From positions 365,179-429,178 of the forward strand of contig NW_027192215.1 in the NCBI RefSeq assembly GCF_041956535.1: a DNA stretch of 64,000 bases, in the 5' to 3' direction. Below the pieces are notes generated by a model. The model was not told where the DNA came from. It worked only from the letters and a program-made list of their open reading frames with translations, and made no database searches. This stretch comes from Calcarisporiella thermophila CBS 279.70 (taxonomy: Eukaryota; Calcarisporiellomycota). Positions within the stretch are counted from its first letter, which is position 1, and each line of letters starts with the position of its first letter. The position numbers and the translations under genes were made by a program. Positions 12,520 to 24,964 of this stretch are shown piece by piece.

Positions 12520-13491
12520 TACCTAAGGAGTTCGATGTTAATGAATTAGTCGCATACGTGTCAAATTCGACTACTACTTAAATATTATATATTTTCATCA
12601 TCTAGCCTATTATTTGGGGGTACAAATAACCTCCTATTCTCTTAATTTAGTTTCCTTATACTGAAGAGAGCGCTATGATTATTCTTTAATTTATTATTTA
12701 TTTAAATAAAAACTTGATGTGTCTGTATCCTAAATTTCAATTTAAAGTCTATAACTTTTATCCTTTAAGAACTAAAACTACAAGTGTTTTCAGAGGATTA
12801 GCTGAACCCGGTATACAAGTCTATTAAAAGGCGTCTTGCTGTTAAACTCTCCAAGAAATAGTTGAATAAATAATCTCCTATTTCACTCTTTCTCTGATAA
12901 AAACTCTTGCCGGCAATTGAACAAAATAACGGTATATGCTATTAACGAATATTTGAACGGCCTTCATCCTATTACACCAAGGCTGCCGACAAATGAGCTG
13001 CAATCAGAATAATCTGATTAGTTAAATTTAGGACAATATCAAAGTATCAAAGTATTCTTGTTTTGAATCACGATCTAAACTATCTACTTGTAAGATATGC
13101 AGTGAATCCTGCCTTCTCTACAAAATGCCCATGTAGGAAAAGATTGGATCTGCTTTCGAAATTATTGAAAGTTTTCAAGATATTTTTTATATTCGAGCCT
13201 AACACTATGGAATATGTTTAGTCGTATGATCAGAAAATAACCAGACCACGAGAGTTGGGCCGATAAAGCAATTTCGGCCGTAGCTACCAAAAAAAAAAAA
13301 GAAATACAGTAATTCATGAGACTCAAATACTTATTATAATAAACCTAATCTGAGTACATAAACAATTCACAGCATTTTAGCTACGGAGACACAAACAAAT
13401 ATTTCAATAGTACTTTTGGCAAATCTCATAGGCTACTCAGCTAAATAATAATGCGGCACTTGTCGTATCCGGTGCATAAGCACTTGTCATT
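12520..13491. other. Intergenic, AT-rich
   Basis: About 1 kb between the convergent 3' ends of the NRPS-like gene and the transposase gene. There are no coherent open frames. A short GCACTTGTC direct repeat (near 13454 and 13479) sits close to the transposase 3' end and could lie near the element's terminus, but I found no matching inverted copy. Confidence 0.5.
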
Positions 13492-16400
13492 TCAATCTGT
13501 TCGCTCTGTCATGGGTAATGCGTTAAAATATTCTTTATCCACCACGTAAGTTCGTTGTCCGATTTTTATCAAGCCTATACATCTATTCAATGCTTCCACG
13601 CCAATAAATACCCACGGGCCAAACTTTTCAAAACTCCTTAGATCATATTCATCTTTGCGACATCTCACAGCCCAGCGCACAAGCGCCAACATACGATCTT
13701 CTCCTCGATATTTATGATGAAAATAAAACTGTATTGGAAAAAAATTTGGTAAGTGACTGATTTTCGAAATTTTATCGTACGACATAACAATTCATATTGA
13801 ACAATAGATCAACATGAACAGCTTTGTCCTTAAAAGATATACTCGCCTTCACTTGAGCATAGCGCTCTTTCTCTACCATATCACTAGGTCTACTGCGGAC
13901 ACTTGCGTTACGACTCACACGAACAATAGCCTAAAAGTTGCAGTGCTATGTTAATTGGCAAGGCTGATCAAGTTCACATATGGGTGCTGCTGAAGATACA
14001 AACCGCAACTGTGTAATTGTTTTCCCAGTATTCGTCGGATAGGTTGCAAAAACGCTTAGAGCTGATACGACGACCATCCTTAGTTCGTAGTTGTACATAT
14101 CGGTGGCCAGTTCTTGGAACGTCCTATTTCAATATGATATTTCCTCAAGTTATTTTGTCCACTCATTATGTGCTAGAAAAAAATTGGCGAAAATAAAAAT
14201 TACCTCAAGAGAGGAAAAATTGCACTCATATACAGTCATATAATACTCTTTGAGTCGACGCAATTCCAAATCGCCTAATGAAATGGATTTTCTAGGCCAA
14301 TACAACTGTTCTTGATAACGATCAAGGCGAAGCATCTGTTCTTCCACCCCAGGCCCCAGTTGAAATGCACTAACTGAGGGAATAAACGGTATATGATTGA
14401 GTTTTTCCAATAGATTAATCTGAGTAATAAGGCTATTATATGGGTTTGATCTTGATCTAAGTGCCAATAAAATAAAGTAGGTTTGATAAGCGGTGTATTT
14501 TTAAATTTCATTAAAATTGGACGCTTACCTCACATGAGCTTTTAGCATCCTACAGTATCTCTCCATTGGAAATTGCCAAAACACCCATGGCGGTCCAAAC
14601 TCCCTAATTGACTCTGCAATATGAAGGATAGTGTGAAAAGCGACCCGGTGTTCAGGTATGATGTCCGTAATCGCATCGGCATATTCCCTAGAAAATTCAA
14701 TTTGGTCTTAATTTGCCCATCCAATCCCAATTAGAAATATACAGTAGACATTTACTCAATATAGTGCATATAGAAGTCGTTAAGAGTGTCATGTATCTTG
14801 TTTATTTCCTCATTGGTTAGTGTCCGAGAGAGACAAAGCTTGACGGCCGATACAAATTTAACCCATCCTTTCACAACTCTAAATTGAAAATTTAGAAATA
14901 GAATAAATGTTGAGATAAAGAGGGTGACAATGGATAAAAGAATTACATCTGCACCTACCTAGTGGGAATTTTATCATTGAGAAAGACGAGCGAATACATG
15001 ATAACCCAGTCCATCCACTCCTCAGTTTTGTATTTCGGTCCATACTTGAGAATATTACGAGGTGGGGCTCCAAAACTGGTTGGAATCTTCACTTGACATG
15101 CCTGCATTGCTGCTCCAACCTCTTTAAAAGCCGCTGTTGGTGAAACACGGTCGTTGTAAACCGTTGCGAGAGGTGATAAATCACTAGTCCATTGGAAGTA
15201 CGTCGATTGGGCTAAAGGGAATTGGCAAACCAATGAAAAATAGTGTCATGTTCTAAAAGAAAAATAGCCAGGTTGCAGAGTTCACCCTGCACCTACCAAT
15301 ATCGTCGAAAAGCAAATGCATAGTATCGACGGGGAAAGAGGTAGGAAACGACGTAGTTTTGAGATCAAAGAGGATTGAACGACGGTTAATGCCTAAATCA
15401 CCAGGTTAGTTATATCTTGCACAGTCGATATTTTGCTGCGTGTAATCAATTGCAAGATAACACTGCATCAACGTCTATACTATGCCTACCAGTTTCTTCC
15501 ACAACATTTTCCCGCAATCCTTCCGATAAACTTTCCGCTGAATCGAGTAGCCGCAGGAATTCGAGAGTCTGTGTATGAGTTCGCAAAACCATAGGCTCAG
15601 TCATAGGCTCAATGGTTGAGACCAATGGAAATTGGAATTCCTGCTTTCGACGGTGGTACGTTCCACTAAGCATACAGAATCGACAGCCTCGAAGAGAATG
15701 GACTTCAGAAAATTCTGCCAGCTTTGATATGGTAGACATATCCCCAGACCAAAAAACGGTGTGTGCACGGAGGGTGAAGTTTTGGTTGTTGGATCCGTCA
15801 AAACAAGGGACACCGACTTTGCGTAGAAAATATATATATTACTGTAAATAAATACTCATTCCTTATAAACAAGAAAAAGCTCAGTTCACCTTCAAGCTGC
15901 TCTAGCTCGTCCACGAGGGGTACTAAAAAAGAGTTGAAGTCTTTAGGCAGTCTAGGGCCAGGGACTAGCGTTGAAAAGAGAATATTCTGCTTTTTGACTC
16001 GTTCTTTTGGCGCTAAATTGTGATTAATTAAAATCACCGGCCAACAGTCGTAGCCATCTCTAGATTAACGAAAAGTAAGCCAACCCAAAAAATAAGGAAA
16101 TAACTGCAGGTATAATTCATCTGACCAAGTGTATGTAATGCATAGCAGAAAACGATGATCATATAGTAGATGAAATGTAATAGTTACGTTTTAAACAATT
16201 TGAATGCATCGACAGACCCCGACAAAGCTATATCACGGGGATCCGTGAAAAAGCCGGCTTGGACGAGCTCTTTGTAGCGCTTGCCATCAAAAATATCTCC
16301 AAACTTATATTCAGGGGACGAGATATCGCCATTTGAATGCTCAACATACTGAGCCCTATATCTATGATCGCGTACAGATATTAGCAGGATATAATCCAAA

Positions 16401-17384
16401 ATCTATTGCGATTTGGCTCACACCGACCTTAGCTCCTCTGATCGTGCAGGATTTTGATATTGAAAAAGTAAGCGGTTAATAAGAGGAAAATGATAAAAAA
16501 CTTTGCGTGCAATCTTCATAGGAAATGGGTCGAGCTCGAAACGTCTCTCTTTACAGTATGGGCATTCCTCGAGATGGGCATACTCTCGGGTAAATGCAAT
16601 GCAAGAATTGACGCAGCAATCGTAGGTGTTGGGTTTGAATCCAACAAGGTAGTGTAGGATTTTCTTAACCTGATATTGGCATATATCTGTGTTGAAGATT
16701 ACTTTGCTTATATCAGAAAAAGCCTCATTCCCAAAGTTGTGCTCGAATTTTAGGCTCAGTAGTCTTAACCCGTTAATTACATCTTCGGGTAATGCATCTA
16801 CTCAGATATTAAAAGGAAATCCCTGTTAGAGGCATAAAAGAGACAACGGATGAAAATCGGACATTACTTCTATCGAGTTCCGCAAATTCTTCTGCATTTC
16901 CTCGGTCAAGTCATCATAATCTTCCACAGTTAATTCCCACTCCTCATCTACACTCTCAAAATCGCTCTCGCCCCCGTTTTCATCTTCGACCTCATCCTCG
17001 TCCTCATCTTCATACTCGCCCTCATCTCCAATTTCATTAACACCTTCACCCGCCATAGAAGAATAAGAGCTATACTCTTCCTCATCAAAAAATCTATTAT
17101 TGGACTGGTCGTTCGCCCGAATCCCCAATGGACTAGAAGTAGAGCAAAGATTTGAAGAATTGGAGCTACAAATCACCCTTAGGGAATGAATTTAGCCAGT
17201 TGAGTAGCAACTCTTATAAAACCGACCTGCCAGAATCCTGGTCCGGCTCCATTCGAATGGATGGGTTGTTTATATTCGAGCTAGCCCACCTCATCATATC
17301 CTGCTCATGCCTCCACCGGGTTGATGTGCTAACAAATTTGTCATTGCAGCGAGGGCAAACGCATCGCACTCGCTTCGGAGGCAT
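13492..17384 (-). CDS. Tnp2-type transposase (CACTA/EnSpm-like element), many exons
   Basis: Read on the minus strand, this is a long DDE-class transposase of the Tnp2 kind that is common in fungi. The start at 17384 opens an N-terminal CxCPxC...H cysteine cluster, followed by an acidic exon (16868-17165). Then come an exon with a CCVNSC...CPYC zinc-binding-like cluster (about 16430-16800), the Tnp2 core (GDIFDGKRYKELV, DIALSGSVDAFKLF, DGYDCWPVILIN, LFSTLVPGPRLPKDFN, GCRFCMLSG, SFPVDTMHLLFDDI), and a C-terminal DUF4218-like part (PTSFGAPPRNI, EYADAITDIIPEHR, GPPWVFWQFPMERYCRML, ending in a KIGQRTYVVDKEYF stretch). About 13 exons join in consistent phases with good GT/AG sites. The only join I could not resolve is between the acidic exon and the next one near 16800-16868, so a single frameshift there is possible. 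The terminal inverted repeats were not identified. Confidence 0.85.
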
Positions 17385-20300
17385 TTCCGCAAGACTTAAC
17401 AGTTACCACAAAATTGCCAAGGCGTGAGAATGCAAGAGGGCATTCAAAAAAGCATTCAAAAAAGCATTCAAAAAAGTCTATTCACGAGGTGGAGCGCTAA
17501 AAAAAAAAAAGCAAAATATACTCGAACGCGAAAAGTGCGAAAAATCTGGTGGCAACTCGCTATCGATTTTGGAGAGAAACAAAGCTTCGTGATCCATTCA
17601 ACGCACCATTCAACGTGGGAGTCTAGCACGAACTGTTTTAAGAGTAATCGGGCAATTGCAGCTAATGTGTGACATCAATCTATCAAGGGTCTCAGCACCA
17701 ATATGCAACCGCCGGGCTGCTGATCCGCATTTGTTGAGGGCGGTGGGAACCGCTGGTTGCTTTCCATTGAGTTAGTCTCGGCCTGTCTATCTTCTCACGC
17801 GCCTCCTCTTTCTTTTCATTCCTACTCTCTCTGCTTGGATGCGGCTGCCAAGATGAATGTGGCGGAGTCAAACCAAAGAAACCAGAAACTTCCGAGGATT
17901 ATGAACGGGAAAAGGCACATTGTGGCTGAGAAAGTAAAGAGGAGCAAAGCTAGAGCCTGGGAATCCATTAAAGGCGTCAGTTGAAAGCAGGTGATGAAAA
18001 TAATTGGCTTAAATAATTGGACCATCTTGATAAAAAGGATAGCTTGTGATAGAAAGTTAATCACTCCGCTTCTTATTCCAAAATGCAACCTGCCCAAAAC
18101 ATATACCCCAAGTATGGTGATGTCAGTAAGTAGTCACAAAATATAAGAACTATCTAAAACCATCCAAACACGATTGCCCCATATATTTTCGGATGGGGTG
18201 AGAATAATATTGACAAACCAAGGGCAAACAAATGCTAACAATGCTTCAAACCAGAGAATTCGAGGATTCCCATTCAAGCAGAATCCCCACGAGCAGTGGT
18301 GTCTAGAATTAAGCGCATAGAGATACTTAAGAATATTCAACACAGCTAAAAAAACAGTAAAGGTGTGTTTAGAACATTATCACAGTATTTTCATGGAAAC
18401 ATTTTTAGGACCAATAGAGCTTCCGAATATTTTATCATGGCCTCGAGAGGTACTGCAGGTACAGTGAGCAAAATGGAGATTGGAAAAATAGGCAAAATCA
18501 AATCAAATTGCATTGCAAATAACTCAAAGATACCAATCTTATAGTCCCAATCCTTGGAAACAACAGGTGTTAATCAGCAATGGGGCTGAAATGGTGATCA
18601 CCAGCAAGTGTAGTAGGAAGTGAGATCAGAGAAGTCGGAAAAATGAGGGTGATTGAAGGAGATGCCGAAGCGATATTGGTTGCCATCTTCGGGAATATCT
18701 CTGGATGGGCAAAGCCTTGATGTTCCTCAGCCGAGTTGGAAAATTTGCGTGCAAAAAAGGAATACCAACGAACAGATATTTACAATACTTATCCCCCGTT
18801 TTCTTTCATATACAATATGGAAAGATTTCAGCTAGACATTAGCCACTATCAATTATCATCAAGAAGGAAATATGTTAGGTAAAGCAAATTTTAGAAAGCC
18901 GAAAACAACGCAATCACAAAGAATACTTAATGAACTAGAAAGGTTACGAATCTCACCAAGAAGAATGGGAGCCTATGAAGAGTTTGGCCAATGCCCAATA
19001 AATACTCGAAGAATACGAGAACAACAAGACGAGCACAGCAAAGCACAAGAGAGGGAAATAATAATGTAGGCTCGCCGTCGTCTCACCCATGATGGATACG
19101 ATACTGTTTACGGGCAAGGGCCAAATCTCTTTGGCATAATACGATATTTGGCAAGACTCTCGCTAAATCGAATGGCACAAACAAAGCAGAACAAATCAAA
19201 GCAGCGCTATACATGGACAAAGTCATACGTTGCCTGCTTGATCACCTAGTTTTCCAGTTCCAAGTAAGAGAGTTTGGTTAACTCTGCTGATACAGAGGGA
19301 GCCCTGTGGATTGAAGCCCCAACAAATCCTTGTTAGATTTTCCACTCGCCGTTCTGTGGTGGATAGAATTTTCGGAGATGACGATGGGTAATCCCATGCT
19401 TCCCACTAGCCGTTGGCATTGCGGTAAAGTGATTTTCCTTTTTAAAAAGGATTCAATAAACTCATCTTTACTTCTCAAGATTTGTTCCCATGAGAAATTT
19501 CTATTACTGAAAAATAAAATCACAATGAAAAATTAGAGGTTTGAACCTAGTTTCTCGTCTTGGTATTCAAATTTAACTTCGTGTAAATAAATTTGTAGAG
19601 ATTATCTTGTTGATAAAATCACTTTTGAAACATTGAAAATGTTAGACATGATATTTTTACGATGCACGGAGGCTCTTTCTATTTGCATACTTTAACGGTA
19701 TACTGATACATGAAAGCAAAAAAAAAATATAAAAGATAAAAATATTGCTCGCATTTGGAAAACGGTTATTATCACTTGATATTCTTGATAAGATTAAAAA
19801 ATACATATCATTACTGCTAGAGCGGTATATATTATTTTTAGTTAGTGCACTTGAATTTTTTTTATCCTTTCATTACGCTTGTCCTCTCCTCTTAATTTAC
19901 ACCTGTTTGGACTATTTCTCGTTAGAGGAAGTAATTGTGTATTTGACCTCGGGAAATCTTTGATGAGTCAGTTATTCAGAATTCATCCTGTTAGTCACGG
20001 TTCAAGAGGTGCGAGTAAAATAATACACGAAGCGTCTGTTTCTAGTTGGTATACTCCATATTTGGGTAAAACAGCTTCTTCTACATTAAAAGTTCTTCCC
20101 AATTCAAAATTTTTTTCAACAATAAGATTACCTTTGAAGTGAGTAAGAGGGCTAACTTTACTAACATTTTGGATTGAATCCAGATTCTAAAAGACTTTTG
20201 CATAGGTCTCCTTTATATATTAGTGTAGGATGGTGTTGCCTGGAGGGGCATTGCTCTTATATCGCTGGTAAAACCTTTGTTATTTAGGATAAGACTAGTA

Positions 20301-20676
20301 GATTACATGCAGATATAATGGGTCAAAGAAGATGAATTGAACGATGCCTCTAGCTCCATGCTTTAGTTTCATTCTCATTCTAGCTCGACCCAATATGGGT
20401 TGCTTCCCCATCCCTTCAGGACGCAAACCAGCCTATTCCTTTATTATACAGCTTCTAGCTTCAAAACAATAACCTTGAGTATCTATCTAGCTTGATCCAA
20501 AACAAGAGATATTCGCATTCACAGTCGGACTACACGCTTTTCTTAATATAGTTAACACTTTCCCAGACCTTCATATCACAGCATTACTTTGAGTTCCAAC
20601 ATAAACTCTATACTAATAAGGGATGCTTTCCCACTTCGCCGCATAATTCAATACCTTTGTAAAGAGGCCTAAAACT
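17385..20676. other. Gene-poor region, perhaps partly transposon flank
   Basis: Short open frames in these 3.3 kb show no known domain. It includes a three-copy 12-bp tandem repeat at 17441-17476. The part to about 19250 has somewhat higher GC than the neighbouring AT-rich DNA and could be 5' sequence of the adjacent CACTA-like element or a decayed second element. I cannot support any gene. Confidence 0.5.
17441..17476 (+). repeat. 12-bp tandem repeat, three copies
   Basis: The unit CATTCAAAAAAG occurs three times head to tail just upstream of the transposase start (minus-strand gene beginning at 17384). CACTA elements often carry short subterminal repeats bound by their transposase, so a role is conceivable, but three copies alone do not show it. 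Confidence 0.7.
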
Positions 20677-20684
20677 TATAAAAG
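20677..20684 (+). promoter_or_regulatory. TATA box of the Cys-rich peptide gene
   Basis: TATAAAAG lies about 76 bp upstream of the ATG at 20760 and is followed by a C/T- and A-rich leader (CTCCTTCACC, CAACAAACACTTC). This is among the clearest core promoters in the window and suggests a well-expressed short transcript. Confidence 0.65.
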
Positions 20685-20759
20685 GGCGCCGAGAAGCTAG
20701 CAGGATATTGCATTCTCACCTCCTTCACCTAAAAAAATCCAACAAACACTTCTTCAACG

Positions 20760-20969
20760 ATGGTTAAACTGACTATTCTTGCGTTTTTGGCGTCTGCAGT
20801 GATGATGGTCTCCGCCACTCCCGTTGACCAACTTGACCAACTCGACCATAAAATCCCCGCACTTGCCAAGCGTGCTTGCTCGTACCCGTGCATTCCCAAG
20901 TCGTGCGAAGTCTACGGTTGCAACAGTGGAAATTGCCGCAAGTGGTGCAATATGTGCGGTTGCCCATAA
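20760..20969 (+). CDS. Small secreted cysteine-rich peptide precursor (69 aa)
   Basis: The ATG at 20760 begins a typical signal peptide (MVKLTILAFLASAVMMVSA, cleavage likely after A19 or near TP). A short acidic/hydrophobic propeptide of about 20 residues follows and ends in the dibasic site LAKR, a Kex2-type processing signal. The predicted mature peptide is 31 residues with eight cysteines spaced C-x3-C-x4-C-x4-C-x4-C-x3-C-x2-C-x-C, so probably four disulfides. There is no intron. A consensus TATA box lies 76 bp upstream and the leader is A/C-rich. The minus-strand frame over the same bases is a shadow. Such peptides are typically effectors, antimicrobial peptides or signals, but I recognise no specific family from this spacing and assign no activity. 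Confidence 0.8.
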   Translation: MVKLTILAFLASAVMMVSATPVDQLDQLDHKIPALAKRACSYPCIPKSCEVYGCNSGNCRKWCNMCGCP

Positions 20970-22392
20970 TTCTACAATTTTTAATAGCCCTTTCTGGCTT
21001 TGTCATTAAAAATGGTTCTGTCCACTTTAAATTTACTAGCTCTTTGATACTGATGAATAAAGTTGACCATTTTTGATAGTACATATTGATATTTTTTTAA
21101 GAAATTACCTTATTGAAAGTTTTACATAGGGTACTACATTACAAATAAACTTTTTATAATTTGCCCTTTTTAAATATTAGCTGCCATAATTGGAGGCATT
21201 TGGCTGATATTAATCAACCCTAAATATAAAATTAATAGAGAATCTTAATAGGAAAGGATGCACTATTGTGACCATTAATATGAGTTTGACATAATAAGTG
21301 GAGATAATGCTGTATATCCCACGTCCATGCCGAGTACGGTAAATCCAAAACCTTCAAACAAGACCTAAAAAATATAACGATGATGCCATCGAAATGTACA
21401 GTTCGATATAACGAACAAATCGTAAATTCTGTCGACAGGCCTGAGAATTTAGATATTTTCTAGAAGAGTTAAATCCGGTGCACGTATTAAATGTCAGAAA
21501 TGACTGCGTCAAGGAAAATGTATAAAGAGTGTTTGTTTTGTTTTCTAAATGGCCACTCGATTCTTATATGATGCTAAGAAATCCTCGGACTTGACATACT
21601 TCAAATAATGGTGATGTATTTTTTTACTTTATCAAAATTGAAGTTGGCTTGGAAGGAGGTCGAACTATTATCATTCAGCTATTACTATTATCTCTAGTCT
21701 TTTCATGATTCAAAGGTAAATTTTGTTGAATAGAATTTCATAGCATGTATAGTTTAATCTTTAATTTTATAGCTTGCTAACTGATGCAATTGTAGTACTA
21801 GCGCTATACTTCGTTAAGCTGTAGTAATGTCAATACAGTTGTGTATAAAAAATATAACCAAGAATGGATAAAATATACGGTCTTTCTTATAAGTCTTAAG
21901 AGAAAGGAATTACTGCTTTCAGCAATATTTAGCTTTTCAAATGCCCCATTAAAAGAGTATTTGGATGCTTATGTTGAAACTTGAGAGAACAGCCATATAG
22001 CGAGTTGATAGATTTATATAAAACACAAGGAGATTGTTAACTATGTATAAAACCAGAGCTACTTAATCATGTTTTCACAATGACTTTTAGCTGTATTTAA
22101 TGCATGCCGTCATTCGATCCAAGCCTATAATGTCAGAATTTTTACCGGGTCCTTGGTAAATATCAGTTGTAGCGGTCACTACAAACAACACCCCGTGGCT
22201 TGGCCCAACTTTCATCACTAATGGATGACAAAGAGCAAGTAGAGCAAGATTAGGAAACGTTTGGTCTGTCCGGTTCTCTACATTTGGCTCACTCCTTCAC
22301 TCTGTCTTAATAATCAAACGAGAGCGTCAGAGTGAATATTGGTTTTGTTCATTAATCGATTCTTTTGTACCTAAGGAAAAGGAGTGGATGGA
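20970..22392. other. Intergenic, AT-rich
   Basis: It holds the 3' end of the peptide gene and the upstream region of the mitochondrial carrier gene. No open frame with domain similarity or plausible splicing was seen. The last 250 bases are GC-richer and probably contain the carrier promoter, but no clear TATA box is visible. Confidence 0.5.
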
Positions 22393-23880
22393 ATGCGCTC
22401 CTTTACCGAACAGACCGCGTCACCGGCGGAAAGCCTGGCGATCGCGGAGCATGGCGAGCCACCACCATATCTCGATGTAATCCGAAACTTTTTTTAACCG
22501 AGAATATTCAGTTATATTCACAATCATGTCGATTGCTTTAAATTAGGTGTGCATTGCGGGAGGGACGGCCGGATCTATTGCTGACTTCATGATGCATAGT
22601 GTCGATACTGTAAAAACTCGACTACAAGGACAATCTGTCACAGTCCCGCTCAAATACCAAAGCATGGTGCAAGCATACCGATTAGTGTGGCGAGAAGAAG
22701 GCATAATTAGAGGATTATACAGTGGAATTATTCCGGCGATATCAGGATCTAGTATGCCAATAAAGAGAATAATGGCGACAGAAATAGAATCTTGGATTAA
22801 TGAAACTCATACTTGTTCTATTAGTACCTGCCACAACCATATATTTCGGAACATACGAGTTTGTTAAACGCAGTCTGACACGAGCAGGACTTCCTGACAC
22901 ACTTTCTCACTTAGCTGCGGGTACTATCTCCATTTACCAACTATACATTTTTTCGTCTACAGAAGATCTAATCGTTTATTGTTGAACGCATAGGCTCAGT
23001 GGGAGATCTTATGGCGTCCTTTGTCTATGTTCCCTCGGAGGTACTCAAAACACGTATGCAACTTCAAGGTCGCTATAACAATCCACATTTTATCAGCGGC
23101 TACAATTATCGCAATACTTGGCATGCGGCAAAGATGGTATGATACATAGGCCTTAATTTCTTAGAAATTCCGGGAACTAATCTTCTTCTATTCAGATTGT
23201 ACAATATGATGGATGGGGAGCATTATACCACGGATATGGTGCAACTATTCTTCGTGACGTTCCCTTTTCAGCGCTTCAGTTTGCATTTTATGGTAAATAG
23301 GAGAGCTCACCCGTTTATAGCTCCAGATCAACAACTAGAATAACTTGATGTTTTAAAAAAATAGAAAAGTTTAAAGCATTAGCGATCAAGTACCACGAAA
23401 CTCGCAACCTTCCACTTACCACCGATATCATTACTGGCGCGATTGCTGGTGGACTGGCGGGAGGAATCACGACACCGTTAGACGTCATTAAGACTGTGTT
23501 ACAGACCCAGGTGAAAAAGCCCACGGTAAATACTTGTTTAAAATGTTTCTCATTTCCACCCTCGGTGATTATATCGTAACAATGTTACTAACGATTTTTT
23601 CCGTCAATTATTTTTTTAATATCGGTAGCATCTAACCAATAATCACCAAACGATCACTCATCATTACAGCACTGGAATCGTTGACGGGCTCTCTTATCTT
23701 TATCGTCACGAAGGCTTGCGCGGTCTATTCCGCGGGGTTGGCCCACGGGTATTTTGGACGTCGTTACAAAGCGCGATTATGTTTGTTATTTATGAACAAG
23801 TGCTACTAATATTTGACCATGGTCGGTTGGGAGGGTGGTGGTCGCCGAGTTGGATTGGAGAGTGGGGTTGGGCAAAGTAG
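22393..23880 (+). CDS. Mitochondrial carrier family protein (Mme1/YMR166C-like)
   Basis: Solute carrier of the inner mitochondrial membrane with three tandem repeats of about 100 residues. Seven exons: 22393-22476, 22547-22751, 22825-22920, 22994-23136, 23196-23292, 23365-23525 and 23629-23880, all joining in phase to give about 345 aa. Carrier signatures: [13 protein letters not shown] in repeat 1, [19 protein letters not shown] in repeat 2, and [13 protein letters not shown] in repeat 3, with [15 protein letters not shown] between. The repeat 2 text closely resembles the yeast Mme1 (YMR166C) subgroup, which has been linked to mitochondrial magnesium export; substrate transfer by similarity is only an inference. 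The ATG at 22393 gives a short hydrophilic N terminus that splices exactly onto the first repeat; an ATG at 22388 is in another frame and stops at once. Confidence 0.92.
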
Positions 23881-24964
23881 ATTTTCTTCATGTTTGACCG
23901 AACTTTTCACATATATATATTTCCTTTTTTTTATTATAGAAGGTGTTTTTACATTGCTTTTTTCTTTAATGTTGTAAATTATTATGAATGATTTTTGGAG
24001 AGAAGATTTCTGGTAGCGATTAAATATAAAACGTCATGTTCTGCCCAATATCGCTCGATGTTTTCTTGTATTGATTAACCTATTGGGCTTTAACCTGGGC
24101 TATTCGTTTAGCATTCACAGAGCCTATTTTACCTGGAGTATTGGCCTACTTATTACTATGTTAAACTTTATCTATCGAATCCAACCACATAATGATACCT
24201 GGATAGGTATCAGGTTGAGGTCTATCCACGGTTGCGTTCAAACATCGAGATATTTTGGACAGCCAAAGGAATTTTAACCGAGTAATAAAATTTAGTGTGC
24301 ATCAAAGAGGGGGCCCTCGAATTCTTTGAAATACTTTATCAGCCACGAATCTTCAAAGAGACTGTGGAACTTTATTTAGTGAAAATGTAAATCCTACCGC
24401 CTCTAGCCTCCGCCCACCTCCGAGCCCAAGCATCCGAAGTGACATGACGTAAACTCGGGTTTAGCGCTGATGGTAAGCTTTTTCTTCTCAAACGAGGAGT
24501 ATTAGCAGAAAAGTTGTTCACACAAGACAGTGAGTCCGCTGCTTCGAGGATGGCGCTTCCAGGATCATAGGGACCAAAAATAGCACTTCATATTTGCTTA
24601 TCGAGTATAAGGCAGCTCACACAATGAAATTATGAGGCGGATCAGTTTATTCTTTGGAAAAATAAAGAATTCATACGAATTTGTAGAGAATATCTCGTGA
24701 AATTTTAACATTTCAACCCTCTTCTTATACGGGAGGAAATTCGTCAAGGAAACGAGCGGTGTACGGGCGCACTCAGTCTTAGCTATGATCATAGCACGGT
24801 TCAGGCTTGGCTACATTTAGAGCCTCAATCTAACCTTGTTATATGCGCCAACTCCAATTTGGAGGTGTGACTTCGATTCCTAACTCCTGTTGCAATCTAT
24901 TATTCACTCTATTATCAACTGTGGGGTAACTTACTCCACACTTGTATAATATTAGCTTTTTAAC
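23881..24964. other. Intergenic
   Basis: About 1.1 kb between the carrier gene and the amidase gene, both on the plus strand. It has AT-rich 3' flank and short open frames without recognisable content. No RNA gene could be supported. Confidence 0.5.

Noticed and set aside
18822-19069. Basic-residue-rich open frame of 65 codons near 18872
   Set aside because: Charged composition but no domain and no splice-linked continuation; could be transposon debris, not supported as a gene.
20773-21084. 103-codon minus-strand frame over the Cys-rich peptide gene
   Set aside because: The plus-strand frame has signal peptide, Kex2 site, Cys pattern and TATA box; the minus frame has none of these.
24800-24900. 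tRNA-like B-box (CTTCGATTCC)
   Set aside because: No matching A-box or cloverleaf stems could be built around it.
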